In this document: positions 1-11,334 of the stretch, in pieces
Position numbering within the stretch: position 1 is the stretch's first letter
Layout of the letters: the number at the start of each line of letters is the position of its first letter
Origin: Mesodorylaimus sp. YZB2_4
Taxonomy: Eukaryota > Nematoda > Enoplea > Dorylaimida > Dorylaimidae
DNA: 64,000 nucleotides
NCBI GenBank assembly: GCA_030248295.1
Contig: JASANH010001213.1
Coordinates: forward strand, 310,001-374,000
Direction of reading: 5' to 3'
Notes under the pieces: model-generated
Database searches by the model: none
Told to the model about the DNA's origin: nothing
Seen by the model: the letters and a program-made list of their open reading frames with translations, nothing else
Translations under genes and position numbers: made by a program

Positions 1-518
1 ACCCACTGGACTGCAATCAGAAAAACGCGATCTACTGTAATACGGACTGCCCAAATCCATGAAACACCCATGCCCTATTGGAAGCTAAGGAAGTCCTCGC
101 ATTTTGCGGGAACCAAAAGGGCATTCAACCGTCACTTACTCTGGCAACTAATAATCGCAGCATGTCGAACGTTTGCCCAAACAATATGCGAAGGGACGGA
201 CTCCGAGCTGGGATTTGGAGAAGCTCGACTTAGCAAGTCGCATGTTCTTGTATTTGTGACATAGTTGACTGCTCGGCATTGATCACTTCCCTTAGAATAC
301 TGGGCACAATATCCAATGCACTCGTTCACACTTGGTATATTTTTCAACGACTTCAACAAATCGCCCTTGTGCAGAGTATTCTCATAAATCTTTACTCTGC
401 AACTGAATGGCATCAGCACAGGCAAGGAATCTTGGCGACGAAATCGTCGGCTAATAGATTCTACGCCATTGGAAATAGGGATTATCAGTAGAACGCAGCA
501 GATCAGAAAACTTTGCAT
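1..518 (-). CDS. Secreted PAN/apple-domain protein, 5' part only
   Basis: I start at the ATG at 516-518 because the next residues (MQSFLICCVLLIIPISNG) form a good signal peptide; the frame stays open upstream to 662 but that extension hides the signal. The mature part holds one PAN/apple-like module with the pattern C...NECIGYCA...QCRAVNYV...TCDLLS, which typically binds protein or carbohydrate outside the cell. Exon 1 runs 518 to 140 and ends at a strong GTAAGT donor. A likely acceptor (TGATTGCAG) lets the next exon begin at 10 and run off the window, so the gene is incomplete here. An extracellular or cuticle-associated role is inference from the signal peptide and PAN fold. No partner is visible. 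Confidence 0.65.
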
Positions 519-1609
519 CGTGGGTGGCTTTGTAAAACTAAAAGCTGGTCTCATCGTCAGTACACGAAGTTGGAAGGAAATCATGGACTTGACAAGCTGG
601 CCATGGCGTGCGGTATTACTCCACCTGTGTCTCCTCAAATATTTTTTGGTTTCGTCAGCCATAGTTGCTCAATATGGAGGATTGGATTTTTAGTTTAATA
701 CATTCATTCAATTCTGACAAGCGCTGGAACAGTAAAAAATGTAGATGAGCCTTTCCTGTTGGTTTTCCCACATGGTTTAGATTTAAGTTGGTCTGGCTGG
801 AGCTGTGGGTTCTGTTAATATTATGGGCTCAGATACTGCCTATAGAAATTCGAACTGACACTAATTGACTTTTCACCCACTAAAAGACACAAGTAGGCTA
901 AATTGCACGATTACTGTGAATGTTCGACTTTGTCCTGATCGTGTCGTTTTGAAATGTAATTACCCTTGTTTGGAAGATGCAGCGGGTGCTGGAAGAGGTT
1001 CAAAATGACACTATTGAAGGATTACAGTATCAGGGTTGCTAAATTGGTGTGGAGACAATTTGCGAGGATCTTTATTGGATGAGGACGTTACTGAAGGTCC
1101 ATTCCATAGTAGCAATAAGCCCTCAGATACTGTATGTCCCCCTCCAAAGAGCCCCTCTCAGACGGGGTCTAAAAAAGTGTACCACCAAGTGTATTCATAC
1201 TGTATGGCTGACTACGGATAATATGAGCTCACGTCGCATCTACAGTAGAGCTATTGATTATCAAGTTGAAGGGCTAAATTAACCAAACGGTCTAGTTCTG
1301 TTCAAAACTGAGTACGATTTTAAACTTGGCAATGTTTTAACATCTCTCACAAGACACGCAATGATGTTTTTGAATTCCTGACGTTACGTTTTCTTGTTTA
1401 AAAGGAGACGGCATAAGAAGCAGAGAGTGAAGGAGGCAGAAGAATTCGTCTTTCTGGTAACCATCACAGGCCAGAAATATGTTTTCTTTTATCGGTCCTT
1501 TACCGTATAGTACAGTGCACATATCGTATAGCATGCGCACAGCCTTGTATCCTTATAATATTAAGCCTGACCAACAATGCACAGTCACTTTCTGAATAAA
1601 TTACTCCAA
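519..1609. other. Intergenic, nothing recognised
   Basis: About 1.1 kb between two minus-strand genes. Only short open frames without family resemblance, splice context or good starts. It should hold the promoter of the PAN gene (its right side) and the 3' flank of the RASL12-like gene (its left-pointing end). Confidence 0.5.
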
Positions 1610-2918
1610 TTATTTGAACAGTTGTAACAATTTTAAGGCTGAGCTGCTCTTCTTGGGCGGGAATAGGGCTGTCGAACCACGGGACGATTGGTCGGATGCC
1701 GATTGCTGTCTGTCGCGGTGGAACACAACATCGTGCAAGCGAGCCGATGGTGATTTTGAACGACGCTGTAAACTGGATTTGGGCGATGAAGTGCCACTGC
1801 TGACAAGAGATCGTTTAGGCGATCGCGTAGTTGTCGAGGACGGACTGGCGGAAGTGGTCTGTTCTGGATCACTGCCATATTGTCTTGATGAAGTGGAGTG
1901 GTCATCAAAATCAGCCCGCGCCAATGCCCTGCCGAATTTGCGTTTCTCATTCTGAGCAGTAGTTGGCCCAAAGTCCAGTAAGCTGTCACTGTTGCCGAGG
2001 GTAGGTGAGCTGGGGACTGGTGGTGGATTTCGGGCCAGAACATCACTTATGGCGTGATGGAAAATGGTTTTGACTAGAACGTGCTCTTCTGTGGCATTCG
2101 TTTCGAATAGTTCGGCGTTATATGTCGTCGCGAGAAGTGTGCCTTGACTTTTGCTGACTTGCCTAAAAGTCGTCGTCAGTCAAGTTACAGTACGCCCATG
2201 GCACTGTGCCTGTGCAACTAACATTACGTCTATCCTTATAGGCAACTCGACACCAGGCCATCATTTTTTACCTGTATCGATCCAAATCCGTTTTATTCCC
2301 CACCAGTAAGACCGTGTGTTGTCTCATGCACATGGAGTGATCATGTTTTGCGATTGTGCGCAATAATGTTTCAGCGTGATCAAAGGAAAATCGATTCGTA
2401 ATGCTGTATACCACCAAAATAATATCCGCCCATGGTAAGTATCGATTCGGGTCTCGGTGTGGTCCCTCCACAGTGTCCATTATCCACAGCATGCACTCTT
2501 GACCATTAACTGTCTCGTGTTTGCAGTACGTGTCTTCTAGGCGTGATAAGAAAGAAAAAGTCAGTTATCCTCGACAGAGATATGGAAGAAGGTGTAAAAT
2601 AATATTCTGAGACAAGAAAAAAGTACAAAAGATTCTTTTTTTTGGAAAAAAAACGCGTAAGTGCCAAAGTGTCGTTTCATACCTAAGTGAGGATCATATT
2701 CGCTGATATAACGTCGAGTCATATATTTGACTGTCAAGGCTGAAAAAAAAGGAAAAGAAATTAAATCTGTAAGACCATAGCATAAAAATTTTATTACCGC
2801 TTTTGCCTGATCCATTGGCTCCGATGACGGCAATATGAATTTCCCGTATATTTGAATGTTTTCTATTCATTTGTGTATCGGCGTAAATTTCACTTGAACT
2901 ATTGCTTTGGACGACCAT
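1610..2918 (-). CDS. RASL12: RASL12-like Ras-family small GTPase
   Basis: Four exons: 2918-2798, 2739-2683, 2536-2272 and 2162-1610, phases closing to 332 codons. The P-loop GANGSGKS is at residues 33-40, a RASL12-type switch I region (SALTVKYMTRRYISEYDP, then LEDTY) follows, and G4 NKTD is at 140-143, next to DRYRQVSKSQG. The G3 box reads DTVEG instead of DTAGQ, so the usual catalytic Gln is absent. RASL12 proteins also deviate here, and slow or no GTP hydrolysis is inferred. About 120 C-terminal residues are Ser/Pro/Arg-rich, and the protein ends LQLFK with no CAAX box, so lipid anchoring is not expected. The ATG at 2918 is the first good one; the frame is open further upstream, so a longer N terminus or an upstream exon is possible. 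Role: probably a nucleotide-binding signalling switch, target unknown. Confidence 0.9.
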
Positions 2919-4264
2919 TGTCTTCGAGTGCACACTTTTTTGCTCGACTGCAAGCTCAACCCCGTCTCGTCGAATATGAATGGACAAGAAAGAAGCGTGG
3001 TCGAAAGTCTTAGGTTTTGTCCAAGAATCTTGAGAGCGTGTACGGAAAGTGCAATCCTGCCTGAGTTTTAGACGAAGCAAAGAATATGACGAGTGAAACG
3101 AATGCCGACAGTTGTTGAACTTTGAACAATGCGGATACCGCTTCTGGAATTTTGACAGTGACGAATTTGCAGGCGCCGTCTTCTGAGATCGACCAAAACC
3201 GACAGCCGCCTATCTATGTTAAATTATTGCCGACCTAAAGAAAAGAGTAAAGACGAGTGTTTGAGCTCGGAGTAACTACTTTGCCAAGTGCAAGGTTTTG
3301 GTGTCTGCTCAAAGGGGCCCCAGGGTCGACGAAAACTTAGGTGAACGCTGTTGAAGTTTGTGGAAGGTGAAATTATTTGCGCCTCCTTACAAACTTCCGA
3401 TGACGCAGTTTAGTCCAACCCCATACATCATAGATTACCACAAACATTGTATATTATGTGAAAAATGCAAAATCTTTGGGTCCGCGCGTCTTCTGTAAAT
3501 AACAGCATGATTGCAAGGGACTCGCTAAAAATTGACTTATGAACAGCCAACAAGAAAAATAAAAAGAAACTGAACCTAGGAGAAGAAGAACTGAATGGCA
3601 CCGCCACTGGCGTCACAAACAGAAAAAAGGCGCGCAAGGACGTAAGAAAACGAAACAAAGTCGCATATTGATGACGAATGAGAAATTGTCGACGTCACTT
3701 AGCTATTTTTGGCCATTAGTTCAGTTTAGTTCACTTTTATTCGATGCTAAAGGTCGAGATGTAATGATTGACTATATTGCTTCCAAACTATGCTAATTAT
3801 AAAACGGTCCTGTAACTTCAATGCTCAATAATAATGGGTTTCGTTTAAAAAACTCGTCTGAAATAATGCTCAGAGCGATAATATAGAACTTCGGTTAAAG
3901 AAGCCGAACGCGTTTGCACAGCACAAAGTATAAGATTGATTATTGGTGACAATGGACTCAAGTTAGCTGTGCATTGCTGTACTAGGTATAGTGCGGGACT
4001 ATGTAAAGTTTCTATGCTGGAATATGTCACACCGCACCAAGTACATTCCAAAAAATCCTTCCTAGAAGTGCCGCGACGATCGCGAGATACAACATGCATA
4101 ACTCTGCGAACTATGATTCATCTTTCCCACAAGAAGCAATAGTCTGTAAATTAAGAAATCCAAAGCGAGGGGTTTTTTCAGTGCCACTGGAATACCGTAC
4201 AGGAAATCCCCACTTGTTACCTGTTGGGTTTGTGCATTGGACGCGCGCATCGTAGGCTACCAGG
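2919..4264. other. Intergenic, nothing recognised
   Basis: Frames upstream of the RASL12 ATG stay open for some distance on the minus strand, so a non-coding or coding 5' exon may extend here. The remainder (about 3.3-4.26 kb) has no supportable gene; the short open frames are AT-rich and featureless. Confidence 0.4.
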
Positions 4265-4600
4265 CAGGTGCCCGAATGTGTGTTAGTCTACAGCAGAGTC
4301 CCTCTGTGCGTTTCCACTGCGGGGCATCTGCACACAAGGGCATCCTATATTGGACACCACTTCCTCGAAAGATGGTGCGATGGTTGTAAAACCTCTGTGG
4401 TCGACAGCCTGCATGGTCTGCTCGCTTGGCTTCCGTCTCTCCACTTGGAGCACCTAGACGACACTGGGTGACTTACACACGGCCTGGCCTGCAGGGTCAG
4501 CGAGGATCTATGGATCGCAAACCGACCTCCATCACTGGGGATCGAGCCCAGCGAGTAGCTACAGTACCTGCATGAGTGCGGGCAGATGAATTCTGAATCT
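4265..4600 (+). repeat. tRNA-derived SINE-like repeat, copy A
   Basis: Shares blocks with the copies near 4.97, 20.76 and 23.8 kb: the stretch around 4310-4350 (CCACT.GGGGCAT and CAAGGGCATCCT), the CACTGGGTGACT block near 4460, and the GGTCAGCGAGGATC...CGCAAACCGACCTCC block at 4495-4535. The end near 4537-4550 is the reverse complement of a tRNA B-box-like GGGCTCGATCCCC. Diverged, with no coding capacity. Confidence 0.6.
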
Positions 4601-4964
4601 TTGCAACACCGCGCCCGTCACTCATGTGAGCGGGTCTTTTAGGATTTCCGAACAGGTCCAGGGATATCGATAATGCATGTGACCTTCAGCTAAATCGCAA
4701 AAAACAAGATCAAATGATAAAAAATCATCATCACTTTATGTTGTGACATGGCGCAAGCACCGCTACGCCATATCAGTCACGACTATCTGAGTGCAGCTCA
4801 GGGATCCATGGTGACAGTGTCACTTCCTTCATCCGCGACCGACTGACTTATTTCTATCAGCTAATGCTAGATAAGGTATAGTCTGCTACTGCGCTGCGCT
4901 ATCATTTTGAGCCTTTTTTTTAATATTTGGGTAGGTTCCCATGCCGCCCCAGTTCTACCACTTC

Positions 4965-5350
4965 TAACCCGTTTCGGCTATACAGTAGACAGCCAGCAGT
5001 CAGGATATGATAAGCGAGGCCGTGAGGTGATTAGCTCTTGTGGCAGCGTCCCGCTGTGTGTCTCCACTAGGAGCACCTCCACACGAGGGCATCCTGTTAT
5101 AGCACCAGCATCCCAGGATGATACTGGGCGAGAAGGGATGATACCTTTCCTCCTGACTGGTGTTCGGGAACCAGTTTTCTGATCCTCTACTCGCTCGGCG
5201 TCCGCCAATTGACGGTACGTCGCCCAGAGCCAGGTGTGCAAAGCCAGCGGGACTAACTAAGCTGCCGTGCTCAGCCAGATCAGAACTGCGGCCCCAGTCA
5301 GGGTTGATGGCCCAAGCAATGCGGGACCAACGCTTTGACCAATTGAGCCA
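4965..5350 (+). repeat. tRNA-derived SINE-like repeat, copy B
   Basis: Contains the family blocks GATATGATAAGCGAGGCCGTGAGG (about 5004-5027) and GGAGCACCTCCACACGAGGGCATCCT (5070-5095), followed by a second segment at 5215-5350 that is also seen at 24530-24720. Read on the minus strand, the end near 5330-5350 looks like a tRNA A-box (TGGCTCAATTGG). This may be two nested or adjacent insertions. Confidence 0.6.
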
Positions 5351-5745
5351 CCGTGACTCTCATTTTGGGCCTTGTTTCCGTGCAGTGTGAAGAGGCCGCA
5401 CTGTCGTAAAGGAGGCAGGAAATTTGAAATTTGTTAACCTAGATGTTGTATTCACGCATTCCTTCCTATGGGGTAACAATATTTCAAATATTTTCCCCTA
5501 ATTTTTTTCTAAAGAACCTAGGAGAGTGATAACATGGCGGGCATGGGCATGCTACATCTGAGTCCAATGCCAGAGATTCGCTGAATAACACGCGCTTCTA
5601 AAAATAGTATAGTAGGCTAAATGTATGTTATTTGTAATATATCTGTCGCGGAAGTGTACTGAATGTACTGCAGTTGATTGTAGGCCCTGCTTTTAGGGTC
5701 AACAAGATAATTCGTACACAACTAAGCTCAAACCGAATGGCCGAT

Positions 5746-6755
5746 TCACGTTGACGTTTGAGGCGAACATCTCGAGCAATGCTGTTCCACTCTTACATCA
5801 GCACCCAACGAGAATAATGAGCAATCCGCATCGCAAACACCACCACAATTGACGCATCGCTGTAACAGCACTCGTAATTGGCTCTCGCTCATAAAGAAGA
5901 CACGATCCGGATCAGGAGTCGAAGTCTCCTGGTCTTCTTTACCCTCAAATTTGCATATTTTCAGACTTCGCTCCGGTTCATAATCATCGTCGCCCTCTGC
6001 CGTAACATTAGTCGGCACCGGCGAGGCATAGCAGCCCTAGAAATGCAATAAACATTTCGACCAACTAGCCATGTTTTCCATAACGATCAAGAAACGTACC
6101 GTTGAAGCATTAAAATTCGATATTTCCGGCATAGCAACCCTGTTCGTTTCAGTTGATTCTACTTCCAACGTTGACAATGAAGAAGCAACAGTCGACGAAG
6201 CTGACGGCACCTGCAGTACAAAAATCGAGTGAAGGCGTAACACAACATCAGAGCAGTAAGACCCCAAATTTAGTATGACAGCCAATTTACAGTAAGTCCC
6301 GAAATTTAGTGACCTACCTATCACTGAACAGAGAAATTGTGCGACTGAACAATCGCCAAGAATTAGAAACTTAGAAATCCGAAAGTCCTTTCGCTATAAA
6401 CGCGAGCTATGTTATGTGTTGAGCTGTTAGAATAGCTACGGCCTAAAGCTAGGAAGAAACAAGGAACCAGCCGACATGCTTGTACTCAGCAGACTTACTT
6501 CGTCCTTTGGCGCGTGCGGATCAACGATTGTCGGTCTTTCTTCAATGTGACTCGACTTCGACCACTTACGAGGAAATGTTTATCAAAATGAAGAATGCAA
6601 ATCTTCGGTTCCGCTCGTAACTTTTGGCCATCGGCGCGCATGTTCTTCAGCCACATTGCCCGTCGTGGCTCGTCTTTTGGTAATCCAAATAAAGACGTTA
6701 ATTGATGCGTGTCCCATCCGATGTTGCAGTTAGGAACCAAACACTTATGAGGCAT
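5746..6755 (-). CDS. THAP-domain zinc-finger protein
   Basis: Exon 1 (6755-6499) encodes a THAP DNA-binding domain of the C2CH type: Cys5, Cys10, Cys53 and His56 as zinc ligands, plus the conserved Pro26 and Trp35. It ends at a GTAAGT donor. Exon 2 (6210-6100, 37 codons, Ser/Thr/Glu-rich) and exon 3 (6036-5746, acidic then Cys-rich: CVNCGGVCDADCSLF) join in phase, and the stop is at 5746. Exon 1 leaves two bases over while exon 2 starts in phase 0, so a small middle exon, another acceptor or an indel is missing from this model. THAP proteins are sequence-specific DNA binders related to P-element transposases; no transposase domain is seen here. The target is unknown. Exons 2-3 belonging to this gene is inference from order and phase. 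Confidence 0.65.
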
Positions 6756-6879
6756 TTCGCGAGTATATCAAAATTGTTAGAAAGTTATAAAAGTAATTAC
6801 TGTATAGTAGCTATCAAGTCAAGCAACTATAGCAAAGTGGACCAATCCACGGACGAAAAACAAAATCCTGTTGAGGTGC

Positions 6880-6985
6880 TAATCGCTCGAGCGCGCACAC
6901 CTGGCAATCATATCCATTCCACACTTGCTATTGGTCCGATCATTGCTATCAAAAGGATGGCTGATGGTCGCCTGGGCGAGTGACC
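6880..6985 (-). repeat. Interspersed repeat family R2, short copy
   Basis: Reverse-complement match to 12255-12365: shared blocks CGCTCGAGCGCGCACACCTGGCAAT, ATATCCATTCC, TTGCTATCAAAAGGATGGC and GCCTGGGCGAGTGACCAAACC, with small gaps. Non-coding. Confidence 0.65.
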
Positions 6986-7836
6986 AAACCTGTTGATCTG
7001 TGAGCGCTATAGGGCGGGGGGTAAGACGTCAAACGTAGACTGATACAGCAACAGAATAAGACGACAGAATAAATGAACATTAAATTGATTGACGAAAAAG
7101 CGCCTGAAAAATTGAATCAGTTGCTGTGCATAGTTTACGAAGTCTGCAGTATGTTCCCTGCACTGTTAACTTACTGTACTCCCTCAGGCGCCATCTCTCT
7201 AATAATTTCCCCACCTAGAACCGATTTTAAATACTGTGCCCTCGAGATGGGCGTCGTAATGAATATTTGCCATGATCATTTTATTGCCATAAATGCTACA
7301 ATATTCTCTTCCACGCCCTTCAAAAAGACCCCACTGTCGCAAAAGTTGAAAATGAGGCCGACTCAAAAATTTGCGGTTTTTTTTTATCTGACAGTGCCGT
7401 ACTGACCCCGTTGGGAATGCACACAGAGACCGCCAAATACAACTGTCTTTTTTCCTGGCGAGGATTGCTAAACGCTTTTCAACCAATGGCAAGTGGTCGT
7501 ACCACCGTGCCACTGCTGCTTGCAATAATTAACTCCGTGGATTATTTCAATTGAACATTTCTCCTGACGGAACTGGTCTCAGAAGACTAATTGGAAAACT
7601 ACAAGTATTTCCCCTCGTCCTGACGAGGCCCACACTTCAGCTAATTTTGCGCAACACCAACGATTAATTTAGCTTTCGCTAAGAAAGCCTTCGTTTCTAG
7701 TCTTGTATGTAGCTTTCGCATAAAAAAACAGGACTCACTGAAGCGTTGGATTTGAGTTTGTGTGCTCTAAGCACGGCCTGTAGACACATATTTTGAATAA
7801 TTATTGGCCTATTTTTTTGGATAAAATATTTTTGAG
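6986..7836. other. Intergenic upstream of the receptor pair
   Basis: Nothing recognised. A 108-codon open frame on the minus strand (7525-7199) starts only with TTG and resembles no family I know. Confidence 0.4.
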
Positions 7837-8799
7837 ATGGCTAACTTTACTAATTGTGGCAATACGGCAGTTTTGAACACTCTGAAAGCCGATTTCTCCT
7901 TATCTGCCTATCACATCGCGGCGCCAGTGTATTTCGTTGTGGGAACGGCCACTACTCTCATCACTGCCATTGCTTTTTATAAGCAATACAAAAAAAAGGC
8001 TTATGCGTATCAAATTTTCGCCTCATTTAGCGATTTGCTGCATGTGATTAGCTTCAGCGCGCGCATGGTCAACTTGAACAATTTGTCCGGGTATCGTCTC
8101 CGAGGTGCTGATTGGTTTTAAAAGGACTACGCCCTGATGTGGTACGCGGCTCGTCTGTCTGGTCCCTTATCACAAGCATTTATCACAGTCACCCTGTTCG
8201 TATCATTTATTGTTAGCATGGCTGCTGATCGAGTGTTCGCTATGGCTGAGCCATTCGTTCACAAAAATATCAATCAAACTCGCCACCAAATCGTGGCTGC
8301 TCTTATTTCTGTTAGTCTCGGATTATCAACCAGCGCCTTTGATGTTTCTCGGCATCAATTGGTTCTCAGGAATGGGAAATACGATGGTCTGAATGAGGTC
8401 TATGTGGCGAGCACAGCGGCCATAACCCTGTCAGTATTTCGAACTTTATTTCGCATCTTTGCGAATCTGGCGTTAATTATTTCCAATGTGATCATGGTCT
8501 TGTGCTATCGCACAAATGCCAAAAAGATTTGGGCTTCAACTAAAAATACTCAAATGGCGGACAAACGTAAGGCCACGGAAAAAACGCTGGTTTTGCTGAC
8601 AGATCTACTTTTACAAGTGGCTGGAATCATGCAATGTTTTGCATTGTTCCTAATTTCGAAGCAATTCCGAGACATGATTATGGGTTGTATGCGAGGAGAG
8701 AAAACGGGGGTAGAAGTGCTCTCTATGCCCAATCCTAACTTACTCCCGATGACAGCCGCAAATACAACAAATCGAAAAATGGTGTCTATAGATTTATAG
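7837..8799 (+). pseudogene. Seven-TM receptor (GPCR) pseudogene, upstream copy of a tandem pair
   Basis: Clearly paralogous to the intact receptor at 9805-10854 over its whole length (for example FYKQYKKKAYAYQIFAS against FYKQYKEENAYAYQMFAS). Two lesions are visible. An in-frame TAA at 8119-8121 stops the frame after GADWF, yet the same frame continues with homologous DYALMWYAARLSGP. About 45 residues are also missing in frame after LLTDLL near 8600-8620, removing TM6, the third extracellular loop and part of TM7. The copy is more AT-rich than its neighbour and has no introns. The surviving frame is otherwise well kept, so the inactivation looks fairly recent. A truncated expressed protein from the ATG at 8137 cannot be excluded. 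Confidence 0.8.
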
Positions 8800-9804
8800 A
8801 ATTGTCTCGTTGTCTGTCCAAAATGTCGCATGTTTTACTGGACTGGCAGGCAGCTGTCTGCTTGTTGGTTGCTGAGAGATGGCGTCTGCATGTAGTGTCA
8901 TTACATACTGTGCCTATACCGTACACCTCTAGGACAGGCTCACCCACACCGTTGATGCGTCAGGCTGTTTTCTAAAAATTTTACGCAATCAGGCGGTGTT
9001 TCTTGCAGAGATCACTTTTCCTCCCCAATAACATTTGTATTTAATCAAAAGTGTTCATTGAGGACGTACTCAGCAGCCCTCAACCTAAAGATGTGGCGAA
9101 AGATGACTTCCAGGCACCGTTCCGAGATACTAAAATTAACACCTGTCGGCAAGCTTTCCAGTAGCCAAGATAACAATTTCCGTACCTTCTGCCCCACTGT
9201 GGGCCAGTAATTACGCTCATCGCAATATAGTGCCTCATCTAGTAATATAAGATCGGTTGCACATCGTATATGAGCTGAAAAATGTTTGACAATGCTAAAT
9301 TTATCTGACGCGTAGGTGACACAGGTGCATGACAAAAGGTGCTAACCTTGGTTTAGTTGCTCTATTCATGCACTAGAATGGTTCTTTCTAATTAGATCTC
9401 CGAATGGAATAACCAGGCAACATGATTGTCCAGTTTATCAAAAACTCCTACGGGACCAATTTTTAAGGCAGTATTGGGACTGATGCTCACCGCCGAATGA
9501 GTTTGAGATGGTGAAAATAGAGCCTGCGCTTATCGTTAGCTGTTGTTACATAATGTCATTTATAATTCAGCTTTGCCCAGCTCTGCCATTCAAAACAGGA
9601 ATATAATAGTTACCGCTGTTTTGACACTTACTCTTCAAAATGTCCCAGGGCCGTTTACGTAGGTGGCCAAGGATATTGCTTTATATGAGTATTAGCCAGG
9701 ACGCTCTTCGTCGTTGACCTCGTTTCTATTCTACATCTGCTTGCCACAAATAGGGAGAATAGACAGTTGATTTCATTCCAACATTGAAATCGTCAAATTT
9801 TGCC
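8800..9804. other. Spacer between the two receptors
   Basis: About 1 kb without a recognisable gene. It presumably carries the promoter of the downstream receptor; no motif stood out. Confidence 0.4.
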
Positions 9805-10854
9805 ATGGCTAACAGCACCATCCCCTGTTTGAGCGAATACCTCCTAGCTGTGAAGAGCAATTTGGCCTTTGCAGCCTACAGCGTGGTCTCCCCCATCTAC
9901 TTCTTTGTGGGGACTACGACCCGCGGAATCTGCTTGCTGGCCTTCTACAAGCAATATAAGGAAGAGAACGCCTACGCCTATCAAATGTTCGCGTCCTTAA
10001 GCGACATGTTGCAAGTGATCGGGGTGTCCCTGTGCATGATGACCATCAACAACGTGGCTGGTTTCCGTTTGGCCGGAGCCGAGTGGTACATGCGGAGTTA
10101 CCCGCTCATGTGGTACGCGGCCCACTTGTCGGTGCCTCTGTTCCACGGGTTCGTCACCACCTCGCTGCTCACCTCGCTCAGCATGGCCGCCGATCGGGCC
10201 TTCGCCATGGCCAAACCATTCGTGTACAGGAATATCAAGCATAAACGGCACCAGCTCGTCGCCGTCACCGTCTGCTTCACTCTGGGCCTGGCGACCAGCA
10301 TCTTCGATGGATTTCGATTTCAAGTGGAAAAACAAGGCGAGCTGTACAAGATCACCCTCAACCGGGAACATATCAACTCCAGTGTCATTTTTGGAATGGC
10401 CATTTTCCGCAATGCATTCCGCATTTTTTGCAACCTGCTCTTGGTGGTGTGCAATGTGGTCATGGTCCTGTGCTATCGATCGAGTGTGATCAAACTTGTC
10501 GCGGCTGACGACGAACAAAGAATGGCGAAACGAAAGGCCACCCAAAAAGTACTCATTCTGTTGACTGTCATGCAGTCCACATTCACCACACTCGACATGA
10601 CATTCTACAATGTCTACTTCACCCTGGCCTACCTCCTTCCCACATACACCAACTGCGGGGGTCAGCTGCAGGCGCCCATGAATGACCTCACACTCGAGAT
10701 AACCAACGGCATCGAATTTTTCGCCCTGCTCGCCATCTCAAAACAATTTCGAAGCATCATCTCTGGGTTCTTGCGGTGCAAAAATGAAGTGAGGAACACA
10801 GCTGCAGCACAGGCCACCACGACTGCTGCTCGATCTCAGAGAGGCTGGATGTGA
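9805..10854 (+). CDS. Intronless seven-TM receptor (GPCR), nematode type
   Basis: A 349-residue single-exon protein starting at the ATG at 9805; a longer frame from 9784 uses only TTG. Seven hydrophobic segments can be followed: near the N terminus (SVVSPIYFFVGTTTRGI), around YQMFASLSDMLQVIG, MWYAAHLSVPLFHGF, VAVTVCFTLGLATSIF, FRIFCNLLLVVCNVVMV, QKVLILLTVMQSTF and NGIEFFALLAIS. A DRA motif with basic residues follows TM3 (SMAADRAFAMAKPF), in the position of the rhodopsin-family DRY. The N terminus has an NST glycosylation site and the C-terminal tail is short. It probably couples to G proteins at the plasma membrane as a chemosensory or peptide receptor; the ligand cannot be inferred. GC-rich codon use contrasts with the decayed paralogue 1 kb upstream. 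Absence of introns suggests a retroposed or old intronless lineage. Confidence 0.8.
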   Translation: MANSTIPCLSEYLLAVKSNLAFAAYSVVSPIYFFVGTTTRGICLLAFYKQYKEENAYAYQMFASLSDMLQVIGVSLCMMTINNVAGFRLAGAEWYMRSYPLMWYAAHLSVPLFHGFVTTSLLTSLSMAADRAFAMAKPFVYRNIKHKRHQLVAVTVCFTLGLATSIFDGFRFQVEKQGELYKITLNREHINSSVIFGMAIFRNAFRIFCNLLLVVCNVVMVLCYRSSVIKLVAADDEQRMAKRKATQKVLILLTVMQSTFTTLDMTFYNVYFTLAYLLPTYTNCGGQLQAPMNDLTLEITNGIEFFALLAISKQFRSIISGFLRCKNEVRNTAAAQATTTAARSQRGWM

Positions 10855-11334
10855 TCTTTGAACTGAAACTAAGGATAAGAGCCCTCTTTCGGACAAACCA
10901 ATGTTTACTAGAGGAAGGCATGTTAGAATCTTGAAAACGGCTTTACATGTTCTCGATTAGTGTGGCACCTAACTTCCCGATACGTTTTCGTGTGTCTGGG
11001 TCGAGGGAACGAGGTAGGGACAGGGTTCGAGCGGATGTGGTTTTCACTTCATTATAGGCATGGCGCAGAGGAGAGGCAGACTACTGCTGAGCCGTAGCAG
11101 CCCCTTAATTAGATTTGTCTGTATTAGCTGACTGCTGGTTGACTCCTCAGGTAGGTCGCTATCAGATGGCAAATCATCGCAGCACCCCTCTTTCCTGCAC
11201 ACTACTTCATATAATCACCGTCATGACGCTAGTTAATCTCGCATCATCTTGTCAGATGCGCATCATGCTGCTGCCTCACTTGCACGCACCATCACATGCC
11301 AACAAAAAAACAGCCAGAGTCTCGGATTATTTGA
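10855..11334. other. Intergenic between receptor and LIM gene
   Basis: Convergent 3' flanks; nothing recognised. Confidence 0.4.

Noticed and set aside
7199-7525. 108-codon minus-strand frame
   Set aside because: Starts only with TTG, no splice context, no recognisable domain.
9997-10545. 182-codon open frame antisense to the intact receptor
   Set aside because: Mirror frame of a GC-rich gene; His/Gly/Asp-rich shadow with no family resemblance.
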